This document shows, in pieces, positions 17,542 through 26,300 of a DNA stretch of 64,000 bases; position 1 is the first letter of the stretch; every line of letters begins with the position of its first letter. This DNA comes from Verrucomicrobiota bacterium (GTDB lineage: Bacteria; Verrucomicrobiota; Verrucomicrobiia; Opitutales; Opitutaceae). The notes beneath the pieces are model-generated. The model was not told the origin of the DNA. It saw only the letters and a program-made list of their open reading frames with translations, and did not search any database. Location of the stretch: the NCBI GenBank assembly GCA_028293545.1, contig JAQGOP010000043.1, positions 127,651-191,650 of the forward strand, read 5' to 3'. A program made the translations under genes and the position numbers.

Positions 17542-18053
17542 ACCGAATCCCGGTGGTGGCGTTCCACACCGGCAGCGGGATTGACCCACCACGTCGCGAT
17601 GCGTTCCAAGCCGGGCGCGATTGCAGTGTTAATCACGAGCGGACACGTCTCTACACGGATCAGGGCTGAAATTTCAGCACCCTAGCTTGCTCCGATTCGG
17701 GCGCACTTGTGTCGGACAGGGCGGTGGAAAAACCCAGCCGCCAGGCCTTGATTTCCACACCGATCAACCCGCCAGACTTTCAACCAGCCAGCTTTAGATT
17801 TTCAATTGGCCAGGTTCAGACTTTCAAATGGCCAGGGAAAACTGGCGGATATGCAGGAGGAGGGGATTGGTTTTTCCCCTTTCGCGACACGGAGCTCCAC
17901 GAGGTGGATTCAGTTTTTGGAGAATATGCCGGGCGCGTAGTGGGAATCGAAGTCAAGGGTCGGCGAACGCAGATGGTGACGCCGAACCGATTGGATGTCT
18001 TCCCGCTTGCCTAGCAGAAGTTGGGCTCGGCATTCTCGCGGCGAAAATCCCGC
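17542..18053. other. Intergenic region with a weak small ORF
   Basis: About 510 bp between cfa and tRNA-Leu. A 101-codon plus-strand ORF (17709-18014) is open but resembles no family. It includes a degenerate triplicated segment around 17770-17840, built on TTTCAA followed by GGCCAGG. The composition drops toward AT here, at the start of an island-like stretch. I see no convincing gene. Confidence 0.35.
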
Positions 18054-18135
18054 GCCCGGGTGGTGGAATTGGCAGACACGACGGTCTTAGAAGCCGTTGC
18101 CGCAAGGCTTGCAGGTTCGAGTCCTGTCCCGGGCA
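18054..18135 (+). tRNA. tRNA-Leu (anticodon UAG)
   Basis: The acceptor arms GCCCGGG (18054-18060) and CCCGGGC (18128-18134) pair perfectly, with discriminator A at 18135. The anticodon arm is ACGGT-CTTAGAA-GCCGT, giving anticodon TAG. A long variable arm (TTGCCGCAAGGCTTG region) is typical of class II tRNA-Leu. The T arm is GCAGG-TTCGAGT-CCTGT. The 3' CCA is not encoded. Confidence 0.95.
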
Positions 18136-18256
18136 TTCCTGTCAAAATCAATGTAGGTCTTTGGGCTCATATACGACTCTAGCGTTTCGCCGTAAAACGT
18201 AGGAGTAGAGTACAACGGGCATCTAGTGCGGAATATCGACGCGCCGATTGGCTCGC

Positions 18257-18952
18257 CTACGGGTTTTTCCGCGGTAGCAATCTACGCGCGTGCCGTCTCG
18301 CGAGGAGGCCACAAATCGCACTCCCAGTGAGGAGCAGTAATGCGGTCGACGCATTATCCGGCACCGATGATCCGCCAGTCCCAACGCTGCTCAGGAGAAT
18401 CCGCGCATTCGCGCTACCGTCTCCCCCTCCCTCGTATCCGTTTATTCCGCTCGAAAACACTAGCTCGTAATGATGCGTGTCGAAAGAGTTGAAAACCACA
18501 GTTTCATTGAAACTGTAATTGGGATAACTCGGGTAGTAAAAACCTGTCACGTTCGATCCGTCCGTGAGGTCGTGAATGAAAATGTCGAGGTACGCATAGT
18601 CATTTACGCGTCCCGATAAATTAAACGTCGTCTGCCCCGTGAGCGCACGAAATGTGGTCGTATTCCAAAGGGTAAAGTGTGCATCTCCCTCGTCGTCTGG
18701 AACCGCACCATACGCGAAGCCGGAGAAGCTGAATGTGCTCATCGTTACCGCGCCACCGACTCCGCCGACTGAAATGGGCGTGCCATTCGAACTCGCGGCA
18801 TGGTAGCCATATGTTTGATCGGAAACAGCGGTGTCTCTGGCGTAGCCGTCGATCGAGATATAGGAAGACAGAATATAAATGCCATTGGCATACGCGCTAA
18901 CGGCTGTAAAACAAAGGAAGGCAAGGAACGTCGCGCGCAAGGGGGTTTTCAT
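18257..18952 (-). CDS. Secreted protein with VPD-type CTERM sorting signal
   Basis: A 231-residue exported protein. The start at 18952 gives a signal peptide (MKTPLRATFLAFLCFTAVSAYA). The mature part is rich in Ser, Gly, Tyr and aromatic residues, with no recognised enzyme motif. The C-terminus reads SVPDNASTALLLLTGSAICGLLARRHARR: a VPD-x-x-ST motif, a hydrophobic helix, then Arg-rich tail, as in VPDSG/PEP-CTERM exosortase substrates. Such proteins are probably processed and attached to or released at the cell surface. The function is unknown. It is the first gene of the lower-GC stretch after tRNA-Leu, and differs from the PEP-type tails of the four large proteins at the end of the window. 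Confidence 0.75.
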   Translation of the reverse strand: MKTPLRATFLAFLCFTAVSAYANGIYILSSYISIDGYARDTAVSDQTYGYHAASSNGTPISVGGVGGAVTMSTFSFSGFAYGAVPDDEGDAHFTLWNTTTFRALTGQTTFNLSGRVNDYAYLDIFIHDLTDGSNVTGFYYPSYPNYSFNETVVFNSFDTHHYELVFSSGINGYEGGGDGSANARILLSSVGTGGSSVPDNASTALLLLTGSAICGLLARRHARRLLPRKNP

Positions 18953-19088
18953 TGGGTTGGTAATTCTGCGAGGCGCGACCGAGTTGTGCAAGCTCCTCCC
19001 CAGTTAGGTTTGATGGCGTCGGCGCATTTCTCCGCGTTGCGTCTCACGTAGAATTTTTTAACGCTCGAAATTTTGAACCGTCGTTGTG

Positions 19089-19142
19089 CTCATACTCATA
19101 CTCATACTCATACTCATACTCATACTCATACTCATACTCATA
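19089..19142. repeat. Hexanucleotide tandem repeat (CTCATA) x9
   Basis: Nine uninterrupted copies of CTCATA lie in an otherwise gene-poor gap (18953-19379). On the minus strand it reads TATGAG and would encode Tyr-Glu repeats in an ORF (19044-19514) that otherwise lacks coding character. A perfect hexamer array is prone to slippage and keeps all frames open. Confidence 0.9.
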
Positions 19143-19379
19143 CCACGTTGCCCCGTCTGGGCCGATTTTCATCTGGCCGGTTCTTCGGCCGCTCATCTGC
19201 ATTTGCTGCTTGGTGGGCAACTCTGGCTCCGAAGTCAGGCTTGCTTTGAGGGCGGACGCACTTGCCGTAACGGGTTGAAAAAATCCCGAGTCCCGGGGCT
19301 CTTCGGTTCTAAGATATGAGGTTATACTGGAGGATTTGAGATACTTGATTTTTACGAACGCCTTCCTCTTCCTGATTTC

Positions 19380-19640
19380 ATGGTTTGCAGAATGTGCGGA
19401 CAGAAGAAGAAATTGATCGAGGCGCACATCATTCCGCGGAGTTTTTTCCGAATCTCGCCCGAGGAAAAGATTCCTTCGCTGCTCGTGACAAACGTCGAGG
19501 GACAGCACACGCAAAAACTGTGGAAGGGAGTTGCCTCAACGACCAATTCGTCCTGCAGAACGATCATGTTTAGCAACTGGAGAAGGACTTCGACCTCTAT
19601 GCCTGCGGACGAACCGTTCGCACTTCGTGCCCTGCAGGAG
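19380..19640 (+). pseudogene. Decayed zinc-finger / HNH-like gene fragment
   Basis: The first about 50 codons read MVCRMCGQKKKLIEAHIIPRSFF..., with a CxxC pair followed by EAHIIP, the pattern at the start of a family of small zinc-binding, HNH-like proteins often found in defence and mobile regions. Similarity then continues in a different frame (LNDQFVLQNDHV, a TAG stop, then QLEKDFDLYA), which indicates at least one frameshift near 19527 and one nonsense codon. The remains end close to the helicase gene on the opposite strand. The intact relative is probably several times longer. The family assignment rests on a short motif and is moderate. Confidence 0.45.
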
Positions 19641-19748
19641 CGCTGGACGGGAAAATTTCCACCCGCGGCTCGGGATCCAGGCCCGCGAGGAAAGTACTCC
19701 CAACATCCTGCAGGGTAAAATTGTCGATCATGAGCGAGGCTGGCTTCG

Positions 19749-22067
19749 TCATAGACTTGGCTCCTCGGACGTGACCGGGTCTCGCGGTCTCTCATTTAGG
19801 GGATCGGGATTTGCTCGGGACTCTCGAGCATTTGACCTGGAGGACGGACTTACCAAGTCCGCCAACAGCGACAGCGTCCCTGGGACATCCAGATATTGGG
19901 CCGCGAAGTTCACATTGAGCACATCTTCCGGCAGCTTCTCATCCCACTTTTCTCGGATCTTGGTCTGGACGGTTGCCGCAATCTCGAGAGCGGAGGGCGG
20001 ACGCTGCGCGAGCATTTCACGTAAGGTCTCGAGGACTTCCGTCACGCTCACGCCCTTGACTTCGATGTACAGGCGATCGTTCTCGGCCGCGACTTTCCTC
20101 GCCTGCAACATCAGGGTCAACGTATCGACGATCCGGTCGCCCTTCCATGGCAAGATTTGAACAGTGGCTCCCGCCGCGCGAATCTGTACGCGATCCAGGT
20201 TCAACGCGTGATACTGATCCCTCCCTTCCTTCAGCAGCTTTTGCGCAGTGGCGTCGAGGAAAGGAATGTTGTCGTCAGACTGCAGGATCGCGCGCATTTC
20301 TTCGCGCACGCGAGTGTGGAGCATCGCTCCGGAGTCTCCTTCAAAATTTGGGAGCGCGCCGCCACCGCCGGGCCGGACCTCGATCACGAGCTCCTCTTGG
20401 GAAACACTCACGACTTCCCAACGGCGCCCACCGAAGATCACAAAACCACCGGGAGCCAAAGGCCGGGTCACCGGCATTGAACCCAGGAGCCTTCCGGCGG
20501 TGACAACGCGAAACTCCTCCCGAGTACTGAAAGCCGCGTAGAAGGTGTAGTGCTCGACGAGTCTTTCGCCTTTCGGGGCGAGCAGAATAAGGCCGGTTGG
20601 ATCTTGGAAGATGATCTCCTGTGCTCCCAGGCCACGAAGAAGGGACCCAAAGATCTCGGGGTCGAGCGCCGGGAATGCGCCGCGCGCACAGAGCATATCC
20701 CAAAGCGCGCTCGCATGCGCCCCGCCAAATTGGGCGAGCAGAGAAAGCAACTGCTGCACGAGCGTCGAAGCGTGTAGCCCCTCAGTCCCGATGGGCTCGT
20801 ACCATCCGCGCGTGAGGAGCCGCACCATGGCAATGGTCTGCACGAGATCGCAGCGCAGCTGATCAGCGAGATCCGATTGCAGCGTGAGCTGTCGCTCGAT
20901 CACGTAGCCTCGCAGGATCGCCGATTCGCCTTTCCGGCGACCCGAACGCCCCAATCGCTGGCGCAGGCTCGCGACCGAAGGCGGTGGCCCGATTTGGGTG
21001 ACGCTCTTGACTGAACCAATGTCGATCCCGAGTTCGAGAGTACTCGTGCAGATGGCCGAGGCCGGGCGCTCCTTTTGTTTCAGAGCTTCCTCAGTCTGCT
21101 CGCGGATCTCCTTCGAGAGGTTTCCGTGATGTGGCCAGAATTCATTCGGGACGCGGGCTTCCTCGCAGCAGCGGCGCAAACGGTCGGCGAAAAATTCCAC
21201 AGCGCTCCGGCTGTTGGGGAAAATGAGGTTATTGGATCCCCGCAGAACCTTGAAAAGATCAAGGGCGATGCTGGATTTCGCGATCAACTCAGCGTCGGCG
21301 ACTTCGTCAGCTTTTGCGCCCGGAGCAGCTGCCGGCTGCTGTACGCCGCGAATCAAAACTTTTAGCTCCTGGCCTCCCTCCTTGGCTTCAATCAGTACGA
21401 CCGCCGGGCCATGGCCTTGGCGGAGAAAATCCTGGGCGCCGGCCATGTCGCCGAGCGTCGCGGAAAGGCCGATCCGTGGCACCGAGCGATCGAGCAGGCG
21501 GTCGATCCGGTGCAATTGTGACTGGAGCTGTTTCCCTCGTTCGGCGCCCATGAACGAGTGCAGTTCGTCGATCACGATGTAGCGCAGGCCGGAGAAGATC
21601 GCGAGGAGCGCACTTCCTTGACGCATCAACATGGCCTCCATCGATTCCGGAGTAATCAGTACACAGCCACAGGGACGCTTGAAAAATTTCGTTTTCCGCG
21701 AGGCTGCGATGTCGCCGTGCCACGGCGTAACGGGAATCTCCAGCGATTCGGCCAAGCTTTCGAGCCGAGTCCATTGATCGTTGATCAGGGCTTTGAGGGG
21801 GCTGATATACACCGCGAGGCCCATGTCTTCGGGCTCCTGCGCCAGCCGAGTGAGAATAGGTAGGAAGGCGGCTTCAGTTTTGCCAGAGGCCGTCGACGCC
21901 GCAATGATCACATCCCGATCGCCGGCCAAGATCGGGGGAATTGCGCGTTCTTGCGCGTCGCGTAATTCGGTCCAGCCCGATTGCCAAATCCAGCGTTGGA
22001 TGCGGGGATCGAGCCGATCGAAACTGCTCGAACGCGTCTCAGAGTTTGAATTTGGCGAATTCGTCAT
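19749..22067 (-). CDS. Lhr/BrxHI-like superfamily II DEAD-box helicase
   Basis: A 772-residue ATP-dependent helicase. Motif I is ASTASGKT (57-64), motif II DELH (167-170), motif III SAT (202-204). The second RecA domain has CTSTLELGIDIG (340-351) and QRLGRSGR (370-377). The T-S-x-LELGIDIG form is characteristic of Lhr-like helicases, including the BrxHI helicases of BREX-type clusters. After the core, about 380 residues contain winged-helix/Lhr-like extension (GGRRWEVVSVSQEELVIEV) and a Ser/Arg-rich tail. The start overlaps the preceding ATPase gene by 29 bp, so it is the third gene of a coupled operon with the BrxD-like ATPase and TerB-domain protein. It probably remodels DNA for that complex. 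No nuclease motif is seen. Confidence 0.88.
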   Translation of the reverse strand: MTNSPNSNSETRSSSFDRLDPRIQRWIWQSGWTELRDAQERAIPPILAGDRDVIIAASTASGKTEAAFLPILTRLAQEPEDMGLAVYISPLKALINDQWTRLESLAESLEIPVTPWHGDIAASRKTKFFKRPCGCVLITPESMEAMLMRQGSALLAIFSGLRYIVIDELHSFMGAERGKQLQSQLHRIDRLLDRSVPRIGLSATLGDMAGAQDFLRQGHGPAVVLIEAKEGGQELKVLIRGVQQPAAAPGAKADEVADAELIAKSSIALDLFKVLRGSNNLIFPNSRSAVEFFADRLRRCCEEARVPNEFWPHHGNLSKEIREQTEEALKQKERPASAICTSTLELGIDIGSVKSVTQIGPPPSVASLRQRLGRSGRRKGESAILRGYVIERQLTLQSDLADQLRCDLVQTIAMVRLLTRGWYEPIGTEGLHASTLVQQLLSLLAQFGGAHASALWDMLCARGAFPALDPEIFGSLLRGLGAQEIIFQDPTGLILLAPKGERLVEHYTFYAAFSTREEFRVVTAGRLLGSMPVTRPLAPGGFVIFGGRRWEVVSVSQEELVIEVRPGGGGALPNFEGDSGAMLHTRVREEMRAILQSDDNIPFLDATAQKLLKEGRDQYHALNLDRVQIRAAGATVQILPWKGDRIVDTLTLMLQARKVAAENDRLYIEVKGVSVTEVLETLREMLAQRPPSALEIAATVQTKIREKWDEKLPEDVLNVNFAAQYLDVPGTLSLLADLVSPSSRSNARESRANPDPLNERPRDPVTSEEPSL

Positions 22068-23364
22068 CGCGAGCAGACGGTGCTACGGCGGTGCCGAGTT
22101 CAAGGGCGGCCTCCCGGGCGGCTCCGTCATCCTGCGCGATCGTGACTGCACTGAGGAGAGATCGCCATTCCGTGCCGGGATTTTGCTGCAGAACGGCGAG
22201 GAGGTTCACGAAGGACGTGATCGTGGTGCGAGGGGTGCGAAAATACGCTTCGCCGATTCGCTCGTGGCAATGGGCCATGAACGCGGTCAGAGCCTCGTCC
22301 GGCAGTGGATATTTCTTCGGGTCGCCAAAGGCGAAAACGTGCTGGATCTTTTGCAAGAGCACCAAGAAGTCTTCCTGGCTCAGGCTGGAAAGGCGAATGA
22401 CCGGATGCTGGTAGTCGACTAAGCCGTCTTTCGCGAAGGTGTTTTCGGCGAGCCGCGATTGGAGCGCCGCGTAGCTGTAAAGCCCGCGGCGCGTGTCCAG
22501 GAGAAATTCCGGCGTGCCGCCGAGCACGAAGCCGAGGCCCTCGGTCGTCCCCTGTAAGACATCATTCAAGATGCGCAAAATTTGTTCGTAGTTGGCATTG
22601 CGAGCTTGGGAGTTTGAAAGCTTGTAGAGATTAACCATCTCATCGAGGCACACCAGCAACCCAGCGAACCCGCAGAGGCGGACGAAAACGCTCAGGAGTT
22701 TGAGCTGATCGTAGACCGAAGCGTCATCGATGATTGTGCGCACACCCAGGGCGGCGCGGGCATCGGTCTTGGTGGTGAATTCCCCACGCAACCAGCGAAT
22801 CGCATTCGCTTTCAACTGCTCGTTGGAGTCCTGATGACCTCGCCAGTAAGCCTCGATCACTTTGGCGAAATCGTAGCCGTTCACCATCTCCGACAGTCGA
22901 GAGAGTTTCTTGGCAATGATGGCATCAACTCCGAGATTCGCTTCTTTGGCTTCGGTCGTTGCGGTGTAAATGAATTTTTCGACAATGCCGGGCAGGGCGC
23001 CGCCGTCCGGTTTGGTGCGAGTCGAAAGATTCTTGCTCAGTTCCGCATAGAGGGACCGAGCTTTACCGTCGGATGCTTGCAGGCGGCGGTCGGGGTTGAG
23101 ATCGGCGGTCGTAGCCACGAGTTTTTTCTCGAGCGCGATCGAGCGGACGAGATTTAGGAAAAACGTCTTGCCCGAGCCGTATTCCCCGATGACGAGGCGG
23201 AAACCGGTTCCCCCATCGGCGAGGCGATCGATGTCCTTCATCAACGAATCAATTTCCTGCGCGCGTCCGACTTGGATCAGATATTGCCCTACACGGGGCA
23301 CGACTCCGGCGCGGAGTGCTTGCACAACGGAATCTCGATCTTTGGGGCGAATGGGAGAGGTCAT
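22039..23364 (-). CDS. BrxD-like (DUF2791) P-loop ATPase
   Basis: A 441-residue AAA/STAND-like ATPase of the BREX BrxC/BrxD family. The P-loop is IGEYGSGKTFFLNL (60-67), Walker B is LLVCLDEM near residue 240, and NLYKLSNSQARNANYEQILRILNDVLQG and FVLGGTPEFL are the family's following segments. The C-terminal part (LPDEALTAFMAHCHERIGEAYFRTPRTTITSFVNLL) matches the lid region. The family forms DNA-associated ATPase complexes in BREX phage defence, and also occurs outside BREX beside TerB-domain proteins and helicases. The ATG overlaps the upstream TerB gene's stop by 4 bp, and its stop overlaps the helicase start by 29 bp. No pglX, pglZ, brxA or brxB lies nearby, so this is not a complete BREX locus. 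Confidence 0.87.
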   Translation of the reverse strand: MTSPIRPKDRDSVVQALRAGVVPRVGQYLIQVGRAQEIDSLMKDIDRLADGGTGFRLVIGEYGSGKTFFLNLVRSIALEKKLVATTADLNPDRRLQASDGKARSLYAELSKNLSTRTKPDGGALPGIVEKFIYTATTEAKEANLGVDAIIAKKLSRLSEMVNGYDFAKVIEAYWRGHQDSNEQLKANAIRWLRGEFTTKTDARAALGVRTIIDDASVYDQLKLLSVFVRLCGFAGLLVCLDEMVNLYKLSNSQARNANYEQILRILNDVLQGTTEGLGFVLGGTPEFLLDTRRGLYSYAALQSRLAENTFAKDGLVDYQHPVIRLSSLSQEDFLVLLQKIQHVFAFGDPKKYPLPDEALTAFMAHCHERIGEAYFRTPRTTITSFVNLLAVLQQNPGTEWRSLLSAVTIAQDDGAAREAALELGTAVAPSARDDEFAKFKL

Positions 23365-26300
23365 GCAGCGGTTTCCTTGAGTAAATGGACTCCGACATCG
23401 AGGGGGTCTTCGCCCTCAATGAGCGGCTGATTGTACTGGGTGAAAGCAGCGTCGTTGATCCTCTCGATCGCGCCATCGGTCATCAAGCCTTTGTCCGTGC
23501 AGATTTCCTCAAACTCGCCCCGGGTCCATTGCGCGCGGCCGAGAACCACTGCCAAGAGTTCAGCGTGCGCTGAGTCCAATCCAAGAAGTCCGAGTGGGGG
23601 GGAGTCCGGTCTATTCGCGGCTGCGAATTCCTTTGGCTGCTCAACGACGGCCGGAGTATCTTCGACGTAAATCGCAGCGACGCGTTGAGAAACTTGGTCG
23701 GAGGAGGCGCGCAAGCGCGCCACTTTCTCCATGTCCAATTTCAGTGGGCCGGAGCGCTGCGCCGGCGCCGGTGAAGGAGTTGTCGTAGGGATTGCCGCAA
23801 GCCCGTGAAGTCGCGAATAGAGCATGGAGCTATCTAGGGCCAAGAGTGTATAGATTTTCTCCATGATCCGAACTTCGGCCGGATCCACGAGGCCGTCGGC
23901 GTAGACGACTGTGAGCAAGAAATCGGCGACTTGGGCGCGGATGCCGGCGCTGAGGGGTGCGATGGCCGCTTTGAGGCCGTTCGTTGAAGGCGACTTCAAG
24001 CGATTGACGGCCATGCGGGCGAGCAGTCGTTGGCGACCGGCAGGTTCTACTTCGGGCGTTTTTTGGAGCTCCTCTTGCAGCCGCCGAATTTCCGGTTCGG
24101 AGAAATCGCGGTCTGCACTCGCGACGGCGGAGGCGAGCTGGAGCAGAAGAGAAGCAAAGCCGAAACCGCGGCCGAGTTCTGGGGTTCCTTCGACAGGAAA
24201 GAGGGCGATAGGGTCGTCGATACCGGGCACCTCTTTGGTAAATTGCAGGCTTGGTTCGATGCCGATCTTCAACGTGCCCAGGGCTTGCGCAAGGGCGACG
24301 TATTGGGCGCGGGTGGGAGCGAGCGTGTGCTCGAAGATCGCCATCAACGAGCGCAGCGGATGCGTGGCCGGAATACCCGACTGGCGACTGGAGCGCATGA
24401 AGGTTTCCAGTTCGGTGCGAAGGGATTCCGGCCAGAGGACGGGGGGAAGCAACAATCGGGATTCCCACGAATCAGGCTGATCACGATTGCGCGCCACAAA
24501 CCGGCTGTAGCCGTCCAATTGCTCGAAACAGGCTGTCGCGACTTCATCGAGTTTGGCATAGCTCGCGGTGAGAACCGAAACGTCGGGTAGATCCACCGCT
24601 TGCGCTAGAAATTCTCCGAACGAGGCACTCGCCGCTCGATAAGTGATTTTGAGCCGGGTCTTATTGGCCGGTAAAAGGAGCCCCTCGCCATATCTACGCT
24701 GATACTCGTGAGTGAAGAGACTTTTGAAGTGATCGGGACAACGCTCTGCGGCGGCCAAAAGCCTTGTACGGGGATCTGAGTAGTACCATGCGTACGCCCA
24801 GTTCGCCGGGAGCGGTTCGCCGTCGACGGCGAATTTGCCGAGCTTGCGTCGTAGTTCGAAAGAGAGCTGGTAGCGTTCGACGGCGGGCGGCGCTGCGGTT
24901 GAATCGAAGCCCGAGTCAATGGCATGAAGCGTTTCGACGTAGTTGAGGAAGTCGCCGGAGTATTTGTTGAAACTACGATTGGTCGCGAAGATCGCCCGGA
25001 GGCGTTTTACCTCGGCAATGATGTGCTCACGATCGGATACCGCACTCGGGTCATTGGTCGGATCGGAGAGAGCTCGGCGTTCGAGTCCGTAGAAATAGAG
25101 GAAAACATAGCCGACATCGGCGGCAGGGTCTGCTTTCCCGTCGGCAATCCATTGCAGATACGAGGCCCGCGCCGTTGGTTCTGCTTCGGAATAATTGGAC
25201 CAGTAGTTCAACATCCGTTGCCGGGGATTGGCGGCGGCGAGGTTAAGTGGAAGTTCGGGATCGATGAGCGCAGGTTCCAGCGAACGACCGTGAATGGCGC
25301 CCAAGTCTTGACCGACATAGAGGAGGCCTCCGGTAAGTTTGAAGCCGCCAACTGAGGTCGTCCTTCCCATTGGAATCCAGCACTCAGCCGAGGTGGCTGA
25401 GAACGTCGGTGCCTGCTGTACCGAAGATTGGCTTAGGGAGACATCGATTTTGAACGAAGGACGCCCAGTGATCTGGTAGGTGCGTGCCGGCGCAGCAGTG
25501 GATTGGACATGAATCGGTTCTTCCGCGGGCATGGAGATGTTTGGAGGAACGGAAGCTCCCATCAAGGAAGGGCCCAAGAGTTCGTCGAACGCCGCCTGAT
25601 ATTTCCCGCTCTGGGCAATGACATGGGCTGAGAGATTCGATGGCGAGATGGGAAGGCGGACGAGGGCGAGCGCCTCGGTGAGACGCGCGGTGGCTTGGCT
25701 AAAGGCCAAGCCCCAGTCACTGCCGGTTGCCATCCGACTTTGCAGCCGCTGCGCATGTTCGATCGCCGCGCGGAGCGGATCACGTGTTTGGGATTTAAAA
25801 ATCCACGTTAGGAAACCGGTTTGGTCCCGAATTTGGATCCATTCACTTTTGAATGCACCGGATGCAGCTTCCAGCGCGGCCCGCGCCGGCTTGAGGGTTT
25901 CGTGATTAATGTGCTGAAGGAAGATTCGCGCGAAGAGTTGTTTTCCAGCGGCATCCGTGTCGTCGAGCACCGGGTGCGGAATCGGCTGTCGGTACGCCGA
26001 CTTGGTGAGACTCGAGCAGGCGGCTGCAAGACGTGTGGCGGAATCCGGCCCAATTCCTCGCAGGCGCTCGAACTGAGGAGCCGACCAACCTTGGCACGCG
26101 AGGAGGTTCATGATGCCCATATCCCGCAGGGGTTGCATGCGAGCTCCAGGAGCCAGTTTTCGAATGTCGTCCAATGACACCGACTGTAAATAGCGCTTCC
26201 GCATCGCGGCGATATACGCTTCCCCGGCTTGCCGCGCAGCCGTGCGCATGCTCAAGATCTGCTCTTGGATTCGAGCTTCGAGCTCGTCGAATGAGCGGCC

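Noticed and set aside
17709-18014. A 101-codon plus-strand ORF as a gene
   Set aside because: No family, no clear ribosome site, internal degenerate repeats; kept only as part of the gap description.
19089-19142. CRISPR array
   Set aside because: The units are 6 bp, contiguous and without spacers; no cas gene is present anywhere in the window.
19044-19514. A minus-strand ORF with a Tyr-Glu repeat
   Set aside because: It is open because of the hexamer array; flanking residues show no coding character and it runs antisense to the zinc-finger remnant.
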